From Chlorobium sp. (lineage in GTDB: Bacteria > Bacteroidota > Chlorobiia > Chlorobiales > Chlorobiaceae), in contig JANQFD010000142.1 of NCBI GenBank assembly GCA_028278005.1, positions 1 to 10,326 of the forward strand: a stretch of DNA of 10,326 bases, read 5' to 3'. The notes below the pieces were generated by a model. That model saw only the letters and a program-made list of their open reading frames with translations, was not told where the DNA came from and did not search any database. Shown one piece after another: positions 1-6,252 of this stretch. Within the stretch, counting starts at the first letter, position 1. Each line of letters starts with the position of its first letter. The position numbers and the translations under genes were made by a program.

Positions 1-40
1 ACTCACTGCCCACTGCCTACTGAAGACTGCCGACTGATTC
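1..40 (-). repeat. CAGT heptad repeat abutting the ABC exporter stop codon
   Basis: Read on the minus strand, the 40 bases directly after the exporter's TAA are a run of diverged 7-base units of the form NNCAGTN (for example GGCAGTC, TTCAGTA, GGCAGTG, GGCAGTG). The first 20 bases, GAATCAGTCGGCAGTCTTCA (positions 40 to 21), recur exactly at 7543-7562 after rho. The array may continue beyond the window edge. No hairpin or T-tract typical of a terminator is visible here. Function is unknown. Confidence 0.8.
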
Positions 41-1867
41 TTACCCTGTCTTCAGGTGCATTTTTTCGGGGTGCTGCAGGAGGAAAAGTTTGTAATAAAG
101 GCCCTTTTTCGCCAGGAGCTGCTGATGGGAACCGCTCTCCTTGATGGTGCCTTTATGCATGACGATAATTCTGTCCGCATGCTGTACGGTCGAAAGGCGG
201 TGAGCAATGATAATGGAGGTACGGTTTTTCATAAGGTTTGCCGTAGCCTTTTCAATGAGCTGTTCTGTTTCGGTGTCAACCGAACTGGTTGCTTCATCGA
301 GAACAAGTATTTCCGGATTGTAAAGCAGCGCGCGGACAAAAGCAATCAGCTGTTTCTGTCCCGAGGAGAGCCCGGCCCCGTTTTCATTGACCCGGTAGTT
401 GTATCCGCCAGGCAGCTTTCCGATAAAACGGTCAGCCCCGACGATTCTCGATGCGTTCCGGATTTCTTCATCCGTCACTCCCGGTTTGCCGAATGAGAGA
501 TTTTCCCTGATCGTTCCTGAAAAAAGAAAAACATCCTGCATGACGACGCCCAGAATGCGCCGCAATGAAGAGTCCGGAATCCTGTTCAGTGCTATATCGT
601 CAATGGTAATCGAGCCTCTGCTGTGGCCGTATAGTTTTGAGAGAACATTGATGATTGTTGTTTTGCCGCTTCCCGTCGAGCCGACTATAGCTACTTTTTC
701 CCCCTTTTTAACCGTGAAAGAGATGTTTTTGAGGATCCAGTTCTCGTTGTCGTAAGCGAACCAGATATTGCTGAACGTGATGTTATCCCGAAAAGATTCG
801 ATGATCCGGGGATTTTCAGGTTCATCGACAGTATCCTTCTCTTCAAGGAGCCTGAATATCCTGTCGGAACTTGCCAAGGCTGTCTGGAGAATATTGAATC
901 TGTCCGACAGGTGCTGGAGAGGGCGGAAAAAAAGCCAGATATACTGCACAAAAGAGACGACGATTCCGAGCGTAAGGTCTCCCTTGAGCATCCGCACACC
1001 GCTGTACCAGATGACAAGACCTGCGGCAATCGAGCTGAGCAGCTCGATAAGCGGATGATAAATCGAGAAGTAAAAAACCGTTTTGATATTGGCATCCCTG
1101 TAGTCACGGTTGATTGCGGCATGCTTTTCGTATTCGTTTTTCCCGCGGTCAAAAAGCTGGACGATATGTATGCCCGAGATGTGCTCCTGAAAAAAGGAGT
1201 TGAGTTTTGCGAGGTGTCCCCTTACATCCTGGTAAGCCTTGCGAACCTTTGCTTTGAAGGTCATGGTGGCATAGATCATAAGAGGAAGAATGCTCAGTAC
1301 AACAAGAGTCAGTTCCCAGTCTATCATGAACATCAGGACGACGATGAACAGAAGCTGCATGATATCGCCGATGATTGTAACCACACCGCTGGAGAGCATT
1401 TCATTAAGCGCTTCGACATCGTTCGTCGCCCTGGTAATGAGTCTCCCGGCAGGGTTCCGGTCGTAGAACTTTATAGACAGTCTCTGCAGGTGACGAAAGA
1501 TATCCATTCTCAGATTAAGAACGGCTTTCTGTCCAAGGAGCTGAGTAAGGTAGGTGGTGCTGTATTGTCTGAGGCCGTCCAACAGTATGATCGCCAGCAG
1601 TCCGAGACTGACAAGGGCGAGCCCGTTGATATTATCCTTTGCGATATAATCATCTATCGCCAGCTTTGTCATAAAAGGTCTGAGGGGCCCAAGGACAGAG
1701 CCGACGAGCGTTATGATTATTGCCGATACAAGAAGCCTTTTGTAAGGTTTGACATATGCGAGAAGACGGGAAATGATATACATGTCCGTCGAGCCTTTTT
1801 TGCCCGGGGACAGCAGATCGTCTTTTTGCTGCTCGAAGCCTTTAACCCGTTCTTTTCCCTTACTCAT
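41..1867 (-). CDS. ABC transporter, fused membrane and ATPase domains (MsbA/multidrug exporter type)
   Basis: This is a complete 608-residue half-transporter, expected to work as a homodimer in the inner membrane and export a lipid or hydrophobic compound. An N-terminal membrane domain (about residues 35-320, several hydrophobic spans) precedes the ATPase domain (about 360-600). Visible motifs are the A-loop Tyr372 (FAYDN), Walker A GSTGSGKT at 396-403, Q-loop Gln444 (VMQD), signature LSSGQ at 500-504, Walker B ILVLDE at 520-525 with catalytic Glu525, D-loop SSVD and H-loop His556. The signature has Ser where LSGGQ has its first Gly, a mild variant seen in working exporters. The start is supported by AAAGGA (1881 to 1876) eight bases before the ATG. 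It follows the mutase gene by 18 bases, so the two are probably one transcript. Substrate cannot be told from sequence; the neighbour hints at envelope sugar or lipid chemistry, but that is inference. Confidence 0.93.
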   Translation of the reverse strand: MSKGKERVKGFEQQKDDLLSPGKKGSTDMYIISRLLAYVKPYKRLLVSAIIITLVGSVLGPLRPFMTKLAIDDYIAKDNINGLALVSLGLLAIILLDGLRQYSTTYLTQLLGQKAVLNLRMDIFRHLQRLSIKFYDRNPAGRLITRATNDVEALNEMLSSGVVTIIGDIMQLLFIVVLMFMIDWELTLVVLSILPLMIYATMTFKAKVRKAYQDVRGHLAKLNSFFQEHISGIHIVQLFDRGKNEYEKHAAINRDYRDANIKTVFYFSIYHPLIELLSSIAAGLVIWYSGVRMLKGDLTLGIVVSFVQYIWLFFRPLQHLSDRFNILQTALASSDRIFRLLEEKDTVDEPENPRIIESFRDNITFSNIWFAYDNENWILKNISFTVKKGEKVAIVGSTGSGKTTIINVLSKLYGHSRGSITIDDIALNRIPDSSLRRILGVVMQDVFLFSGTIRENLSFGKPGVTDEEIRNASRIVGADRFIGKLPGGYNYRVNENGAGLSSGQKQLIAFVRALLYNPEILVLDEATSSVDTETEQLIEKATANLMKNRTSIIIAHRLSTVQHADRIIVMHKGTIKESGSHQQLLAKKGLYYKLFLLQHPEKMHLKTG

Positions 1868-1885
1868 GATACAGATCCTTTGCGA

Positions 1886-3310
1886 TCACGGCATATCGAT
1901 ACCTGACAGAATCTCCTGTTTGAATGTCTCAGCCAGCGCTTCAGCCCTTTCGCGATTTTTCGCCTCGGTATATATTCTTAGAACGGGCTCCGTATTCGAA
2001 GGACGTACATGCACCCACTCATCGGAAAAATCCAGTTTCAATCCGTCCTCCATGTTCGCGGCAGCGTCGGAATGGGCGTCCCGTAATGCTGATAATATAC
2101 CTTCGAGGTTTTCAGGAGCTCCGGAAAGACGAACTTTTTGCTTCGCCATAAAATAATCCGGAAAATGTTTTCTGAAACCGGAAAATGTTTTCCTCCCTGT
2201 TTCCCTTGTCCGCCAGTCGGTAAATGCCTGGAGTATAAGCGCAATGCCTGCAAGAGCATCCCTTCCGTAATGCAGTTCGGGGAGGATGATGCCTCCGTTG
2301 CCTTCACCGCCGATTACCGCATTCTGGCGTTTCATGACATCGATCACGTTCGCTTCGCCGACTTTTGCGCTGTAGCAGCGCTGGCCATGTTTTTCGGCAA
2401 TGTCACGAAGTGCCCTGCTGCTGGAGAGGTTATTGACAACCGGCCCCTGTTTGTGCTGGAGATAAAAATCCGCACAGGCAACCAGGGAGTACTCCTCTCC
2501 GAACAGCGAACCATCCTCGCAAATCAGTGCGAGCCGGTCGACATCGGGATCGACAACTACAGCAAGATCGCATTGTTTTTCTCTTAACTTCTGCACGGTT
2601 GCCGTGAGGTGTTCGGCGAGGGGTTCGGGATTTCTCGGAAATATACCGGTGCCGTTGCAGGAGTGCGTTGCAACGTAAGAAGCGCCCAGTTTCCGGCACA
2701 ATTCCGGGACGATGGATGAACCGGCGCCCTCTACAGCATCGACCAGTATCCGTAACTGCTGGGCGGCAATGCTTTCCGTATCGATACAGGGGAGCGCGAG
2801 TATCCGGTCGATATGCACATTGTCGTAGCGCGGATTCTTTTCTGTTGAGCCGACATGCGACCAGTCGGCAAGCGTAAACCGCTCATTCCGGAAAATGTCG
2901 AGCAGTTGCTGCACCTGGGTTTCGTTAAGGAATTCACCATGTCTGTCGAGAAGCTTCAGGGCGTTCCATTCGACCGGATTATGCGAGGCGGTAACGATAA
3001 TGCCGCCGTCCGCTTGTTCCCCGGTGGTGGCGATTTCAACGGTCGGGGTTGTTGCAATCCCGAGATCGATCACCCTGCAGCCGCTGAGAACCAGAACACT
3101 GCTTACAAGGTCGGCGATAGCCGTGCCGGTTGGGCGCGTATCCCTTCCAATAACGATACTCGGACGGAAATTTTCTGCTGTATTCCTTTCCGGGTTGTGT
3201 TCTCTGCGTATCCATGTGGCAAAGGCCTGGGTGAATTTTGCAAGAACATCGGGTGTGAGGCTTTCGCCTACTATACCACGTATACCGGATACACTGATCA
3301 TCAAACTCAT
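1886..3310 (-). CDS. Phosphoglucosamine/phosphomannomutase family enzyme (GlmM-like)
   Basis: A 474-residue alpha-D-phosphohexomutase, which moves a phosphate between carbons 6 and 1 of a hexose phosphate in the cytoplasm. All four active-site loops are present: catalytic TASHNP at 107-112 with phosphoserine Ser109, the magnesium loop DPDVDR at 254-259, the sugar loop GEGNGG at 335-340 and the phosphate loop RPSNTEP at 436-442. The N terminus (SVSGIRGIVGESLTP) resembles the archaeal-type GlmM group, so glucosamine-6-phosphate to glucosamine-1-phosphate for cell-wall precursor supply is likely, but mannose or glucose specificity cannot be excluded. The ATG at 3310 was chosen over an in-frame TTG at 3319 and a second ATG at 3301. 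No Shine-Dalgarno sequence stands directly before it; instead a short upstream frame overlaps the start as ATGA. The ABC exporter gene follows after 18 bases. Confidence 0.9.
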   Translation of the reverse strand: MSLMISVSGIRGIVGESLTPDVLAKFTQAFATWIRREHNPERNTAENFRPSIVIGRDTRPTGTAIADLVSSVLVLSGCRVIDLGIATTPTVEIATTGEQADGGIIVTASHNPVEWNALKLLDRHGEFLNETQVQQLLDIFRNERFTLADWSHVGSTEKNPRYDNVHIDRILALPCIDTESIAAQQLRILVDAVEGAGSSIVPELCRKLGASYVATHSCNGTGIFPRNPEPLAEHLTATVQKLREKQCDLAVVVDPDVDRLALICEDGSLFGEEYSLVACADFYLQHKQGPVVNNLSSSRALRDIAEKHGQRCYSAKVGEANVIDVMKRQNAVIGGEGNGGIILPELHYGRDALAGIALILQAFTDWRTRETGRKTFSGFRKHFPDYFMAKQKVRLSGAPENLEGILSALRDAHSDAAANMEDGLKLDFSDEWVHVRPSNTEPVLRIYTEAKNRERAEALAETFKQEILSGIDMP

Positions 3311-3339
3311 GTGAAACAAAATTTAGCTGTTGGGGCCAT
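3307..3339 (-). CDS. Possible 10-codon upstream frame coupled to the mutase start
   Basis: On the minus strand GGGAGG (3354 to 3349) lies nine bases before an ATG at 3339 that opens a 10-residue frame, MAPTAKFCFT. Its TGA overlaps the mutase ATG as ATGA, the usual geometry of translational coupling. The mutase itself has no good ribosome site, so ribosomes could load here and restart. The competing reading is that TATATA at 3347-3342 is a promoter -10 box, which would put the transcript start at or inside this frame and remove the GGGAGG from the message. Confidence 0.25.
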   Translation of the reverse strand: MAPTAKFCFT

Positions 3340-3341
3340 TG

Positions 3342-3369
3342 TATATAACCTCCCGTGAAACAACGTCAT
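3342..3369 (-). promoter_or_regulatory. Weak candidate promoter for the mutase-exporter unit
   Basis: On the minus strand ATGACG (3369 to 3364) and TATATA (3347 to 3342) are separated by 16 bases and lie 32 bases before the mutase ATG. The match to the -35 consensus is partial. The same bases contain the GGGAGG that could serve as a ribosome site for the 10-codon upstream frame, so at most one of the two readings is likely to be right. Confidence 0.25.
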
Positions 3370-3452
3370 GCGTGGAAATGGTCGATTCGTTTGTTTGCAG
3401 GCGGGTCAGAGGCGGTTGATTGCGGAAACTGAGGAAATATAGTGAAAAGTCT

Positions 3453-3484
3453 GCATAACAGCCGGTGGCCCTGAGGCATAACAG
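3453..3484 (+). repeat. 9-base direct repeat between divergent genes
   Basis: GCATAACAG occurs at 3453-3461 and again at 3476-3484, a 23-base period, close to two helical turns. It sits in the roughly 270-base non-coding stretch (3340-3611) between the leftward mutase unit and rightward rpsT, where a regulator site would be plausible. The rest of that stretch shows only weak promoter-like elements and a short GGGA/TCCC inverted repeat (3566-3577) followed by five T. Confidence 0.4.
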
Positions 3485-3499
3485 GAAAGAAAGTACAGA

Positions 3500-3530
3500 T
3501 TGTTTGTATTAAAAGAACGGTTTCTTATAT
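3500..3530 (+). promoter_or_regulatory. Weak candidate promoter for rpsT
   Basis: A TTATAT at 3525-3530 could be a -10 box, with TTGTTT at 3500-3505 (spacer 19) or TTTGTA at 3503-3508 (spacer 16) as the upstream element. A start near 3537 would leave a leader of about 75 bases before the rpsT ATG, room for the autogenous control known for S20 in E. coli. The match is only moderate. Confidence 0.3.
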
Positions 3531-3611
3531 TTAAGACCTTTTATCGAAAATTTGATGCAGGGGCAGGGATATGTCCCTTTTTACCAAAAAACATTAGCAG
3601 AATCACCTTCT

Positions 3612-3887
3612 ATGCCGCTACACAAATCAGCTGAAAAAAGGCTCCGCCAGTCAGCACGACGCAACGAACGAAACAGGGCCAGGAAGAAAGAGCTGAAAGT
3701 GCTTTTGAAAAATGTTCAGAAGCTCATCGATACCAAAGCCGACAAAGGGGACGTGGAGGCAGCATACCGTTCAGCCATTCAGAAACTTGACAGATTGGGT
3801 ATCAAGCGTTATATACATCCTAATAAAGCGTCAAGAAAAAAATCCCAGCTTTCAAGGATGCTGAACAACTATATGAAAGCAGATTAG
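3612..3887 (+). CDS. rpsT: 30S ribosomal protein S20
   Basis: A 91-residue, strongly basic protein that binds 16S rRNA early in small-subunit assembly. The N terminus MPLHKSAEKRLRQSARRN is the S20 hallmark, and the C-terminal part with YIHPNKASRKKSQL is the conserved helix and basic patch. The frame is open upstream to an ATG at 3552, but the extra 20 residues are not part of the S20 family, so the ATG at 3612 was taken. No clear Shine-Dalgarno sequence precedes it, as is common in this bacterial group. It is a single gene followed by 98 bases before ruvA; whether ruvA shares its transcript is not clear, since no convincing terminator lies between. Confidence 0.95.
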   Translation: MPLHKSAEKRLRQSARRNERNRARKKELKVLLKNVQKLIDTKADKGDVEAAYRSAIQKLDRLGIKRYIHPNKASRKKSQLSRMLNNYMKAD

Positions 3888-3927
3888 TTTTTCTTTCCCC
3901 GCTTTTACACGCTTCTTTAAAGCCGGT

Positions 3928-3967
3928 ACCGTTTGTCACCTGTAACTGCGAATGACAGAGTAACGGT
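3928..3967. repeat. Imperfect inverted repeat ahead of ruvA
   Basis: ACCGTT (3928-3933) pairs with AACGGT (3962-3967), and inside it GTCA (3935-3938) pairs with TGAC (3953-3956), giving a broken stem 18 bases before the ruvA start. There is no T-tract after it, so it is not a standard terminator. It could be an RNA fold in the ruvA leader or a protein site. Confidence 0.3.
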
Positions 3968-3985
3968 CTCCATTGATAGTGTATC

Positions 3986-4588
3986 ATGTTTGCATATTTT
4001 CATGGCGAGCTGATCGAAGCTTCTCCTGATGAGGTTGTTATCGATGTTTCCGGGGTGGGTTACCGCTTGCTGATCTCTGCCGCAACCTTTCATCAACTTC
4101 CCGATCCCGGGGCCACAATCCGGGTTCTTGCTCACCTCCATGTCAAGGAGGATATTTTACAGCTTTACGGTTTTCTTGACGAGGAGGAGCGACAGCTGTT
4201 CAGGCTTCTGCTCTCGATATCGGGGGTCGGACCCAAGCTTGCTCTTGCTGTTTTTTCCGGCTTGAAGGTTCATGAAATCCAGGAGGCGATAGTCTCGAAC
4301 ATGCCGGAGAGGCTTTGTGAAATATCGGGCGTCGGCAAAAAAACCGCAGCAAGGATAATTCTCGAACTGCGTGACAGAATACTCAAACTTCAGCCGGCAG
4401 GCGGCCGGGCACCCTCTTCCCCTGTGTCAGACGTTTCCAGGCGGGATGATGCGATAAATGCCCTTGTAACTCTTGGTTTTTCACGTTCTGCAGCGCAAAA
4501 AGCGGTAAAGCAATCATTGGCATCGCTCGATGAGCCTGAAGTCGAGGACCTGGTGAAAGCATCGCTCCTGGCTGTTCGAACACCATAA
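3986..4588 (+). CDS. ruvA: Holliday junction branch migration complex subunit RuvA
   Basis: A 200-residue protein, the usual length for RuvA, which binds four-way DNA junctions as tetramers and loads the RuvB motor for branch migration in recombination and repair. Domain order is clear: an OB fold (about 1-62) including the acidic-pin residues Glu55 and Asp56 in VKEDILQLYGF, two helix-hairpin-helix motifs (ISGVGPK at 78-84 and ISGVGKK at 113-119), a flexible linker rich in Pro and Ser (about 137-150), and the small C-terminal RuvB-binding domain (about 152-200, DAINALVTLGFS). The ATG at 3986 gives the canonical short N terminus. folC follows after 32 bases, so the two are probably cotranscribed. 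No ruvB or ruvC lies in the window. Confidence 0.97.
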   Translation: MFAYFHGELIEASPDEVVIDVSGVGYRLLISAATFHQLPDPGATIRVLAHLHVKEDILQLYGFLDEEERQLFRLLLSISGVGPKLALAVFSGLKVHEIQEAIVSNMPERLCEISGVGKKTAARIILELRDRILKLQPAGGRAPSSPVSDVSRRDDAINALVTLGFSRSAAQKAVKQSLASLDEPEVEDLVKASLLAVRTP

Positions 4589-4620
4589 CAGCAAACCAGG
4601 GAATCCGGTAGTCAGAGCAC

Positions 4621-5898
4621 GTGAATTACAAGGAAGCAATAGATTTTCTCTATCCCCTCCACCGGTTCGGCATGAAACCCGGACTCGAAAGGGTGCTGAA
4701 ACTGTTGCAGGCCGCCGGCAATCCGCAGAAAAGACTCGGCACGGTCGTTCATATCGCCGGCACCAACGGAAAAGGGACGGTCGGTGCTGCGATAGCTGCG
4801 ATATTCAGGGCTGCCGGTTACAAGACCGGACTTTATACCTCGCCGCATCTTGTTTCCTTTACGGAACGTATGCGCGTTGACGGCAAAAAGATTCCTGAGT
4901 CGAGGGTGGCCGCGTACTGCGGGAAACTGAAGAACGGGATCACTGCCGCGAACGCCACTTTTTTTGAGGCGACAACGGCAATGGCTTTTTTGTTTTTCAG
5001 TGATATGCAGGTCGATCTATCGGTTATCGAGACAGGCATGGGGGGGAGACTGGATGCAACCAATGTTGTTGATCCCGATTATGTTATCATTCCGAGTATT
5101 GGATTGGATCACACGCGCTGGCTTGGTGAAACAGTCGGTGAGATCGCGGCTGAAAAGGCGGCGATCATTAAAAAAGGCGCAAAGGTTTATACCGCTGTGC
5201 GGGATCCCCAGGCTCTGAAACCGATCCTTGACCGTGCTGCGGTTGTCGATGCGGGGGTGACGGTACTCGACCAAAAGGCCGAGTGCAGGGTTCACTCGGA
5301 GGGTATCGGCAGAATCAACTTTTCCCTCAGTGCAGCCGGAATCAGCATGACACATCTCGAAGCTGAGGTGACCGGAGGTTTTCATGCATCGAACCTTTCC
5401 CTTGCAGTCATGGCGGCGTGTGATGCCGGTATAGGTGAGGGTGCGATAAGAAAGGGATTGTTATCGTTACAGGAAAACGGTTACAGGGCAAGGCTCGAAC
5501 GTTTGTCCCGGTATCCGGACCTGCTTCTCGATGTATCCCACAATCCGCAAGGGATGGAAAAAAGCGTGGAATTTCTTGCCGGTTCGAGGAGTGAGTACCG
5601 TGATGTGTATGTATTGCTTGGGCTGGTCCATGATAAAGATGTGAGGGAGATCGTTCGTCTGCTCAAAAATCTGGCACACGCCGTTATAACGGTTAATCTG
5701 CCCAATAAAAGAGGAATCTCATCCGGAGAACTGGGGGATATCTGCAGGTCAGAAGGGATGGAGGTCAACGTGGCCGAAACTGTTCCCGAAGCACTGGAAG
5801 TTGCGGACAGAATCACGGGCAGGGATGATCTGATCCTGGTAACGGGATCGTTTTATCTGGCAGGGGAAGTGCTGAAGTTGTTGAACGTTTCTTTGTAA
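4621..5898 (+). CDS. folC: Bifunctional folylpolyglutamate synthase/dihydrofolate synthase
   Basis: A 425-residue Mur-ligase-family enzyme that uses ATP to add glutamate to dihydropteroate and to reduced folates in the cytoplasm. The P-loop GTNGKG is at 47-52, TSPHLVSFTERM at 73-84, the conserved Glu117 in FFEATTAMAF, GGRLDATNV at 141-149, His164 in GLDHTRW, Lys179 in AAEKAAIIK (the region carrying the carbamylated lysine in the family) and a C-terminal GSFYLAGEV. The usual DGAHNP appears as DVSHNP at 304-309 and the usual PGRLE as RARLE, small departures that keep the key His and Arg. Translation starts at GTG 4621; no in-frame ATG lies closer to the conserved N terminus, and no strong ribosome site is visible. 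Whether both activities are present cannot be judged from the sequence. It lies 32 bases after ruvA. Confidence 0.93.
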   Translation: MNYKEAIDFLYPLHRFGMKPGLERVLKLLQAAGNPQKRLGTVVHIAGTNGKGTVGAAIAAIFRAAGYKTGLYTSPHLVSFTERMRVDGKKIPESRVAAYCGKLKNGITAANATFFEATTAMAFLFFSDMQVDLSVIETGMGGRLDATNVVDPDYVIIPSIGLDHTRWLGETVGEIAAEKAAIIKKGAKVYTAVRDPQALKPILDRAAVVDAGVTVLDQKAECRVHSEGIGRINFSLSAAGISMTHLEAEVTGGFHASNLSLAVMAACDAGIGEGAIRKGLLSLQENGYRARLERLSRYPDLLLDVSHNPQGMEKSVEFLAGSRSEYRDVYVLLGLVHDKDVREIVRLLKNLAHAVITVNLPNKRGISSGELGDICRSEGMEVNVAETVPEALEVADRITGRDDLILVTGSFYLAGEVLKLLNVSL

Positions 5899-5903
5899 TC
5901 TTC

Positions 5904-5919
5904 ACGCCATTTGGCGTTT
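5904..5919 (+). terminator. Weak terminator-like hairpin after folC
   Basis: A perfect 5-base stem (ACGCC at 5904-5908, GGCGT at 5913-5917) with an ATTT loop starts five bases after the folC stop. Only a short TT follows, so termination would be poor without another factor; it could mark the 3' end of the ruvA-folC transcript by processing. Confidence 0.3.
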
Positions 5920-5994
5920 CAGTCGCGGGGCGGCTTTGGACCCCAATGTTACAGACTGCTTTTTTGAGGAAAAAATGTATATTAAGACAGTACA

Positions 5995-6252
5995 GTGCTC
6001 CAGATATCAAGCTCCCTTGCTAGAGGGGTATGGCCGTCAGATGAATCAGGAATTCAAGAGGGCCGGTTTTCAAATATTGCAACTTCCGTCTACAGCTTCT
6101 TTCCAGGCTTTCTCAGCCGGCCGCAACACTTTTTTCGATGGGTAACTCTCATTGCTGCATGGTCAATACCCGGTTTCATTCCGATATATATTCTGCCCGC
6201 TTCAGGCAATCCCTGTGATTTTGTTAACAAACAAGAGACCAACTATTCATAA
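5995..6252 (+). CDS. Possible leader frame overlapping the rho start
   Basis: An 85-codon frame opening with GTG at 5995 has a TAA that overlaps the rho ATG as TAATG, a layout compatible with translational coupling and reminiscent of the rhoL leader peptide of E. coli, though much longer. There is no in-frame ATG and no ribosome site, the residue mix (several Trp, Phe, Ser) looks unlike a folded protein, and another frame is open across part of the same DNA. Probably chance, but the exact overlap earns a mention. Confidence 0.15.
   Translation: MLQISSSLARGVWPSDESGIQEGRFSNIATSVYSFFPGFLSRPQHFFRWVTLIAAWSIPGFIPIYILPASGNPCDFVNKQETNYS
6220..6231. promoter_or_regulatory. 12-base perfect palindrome before rho
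   Basis: TTTGTTAACAAA is fully self-complementary and ends 20 bases before the rho ATG. It could be a dimeric regulator site or part of an RNA fold near the ribosome-binding region. No promoter is recognisable at a fitting distance. Confidence 0.3.

Larger units (their letters stand above)
5899..6251 (+). other. Long rho leader region
   Basis: This 353-base stretch between folC and rho holds the weak hairpin at 5904-5919, a TATATT at 5978-5983 without a convincing -35 partner, a C-rich and G-poor segment at 6071-6118 (16 C against 6 G by hand count), and a perfect 12-base palindrome at 6220-6231. C-rich, G-poor RNA is what Rho loads on, and rho is known to be self-limited by Rho-dependent termination in its leader in E. 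coli; extending that to this locus is inference. Overlapping open frames exist here but none resembles a known family. Confidence 0.4.

Noticed and set aside
500..506. Possible loss-of-function change in the ABC signature (LSSGQ)
   Set aside because: Numbers here are residue positions' neighbourhood rather than a lesion; Ser at this place occurs in functional exporters and all other motifs are intact.
911..1906. 331-codon open frame on the plus strand opposite the ABC exporter gene
   Set aside because: It is antisense to a gene with all ABC motifs, shows no recognisable domain and is rich in charged shadow-like sequence; length reflects codon bias of the real gene.
3566..3582. Attenuator-like hairpin in the rpsT leader (GGGA/TCCC then five T)
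   Set aside because: Only four base pairs, too weak to stop transcription; likely chance.
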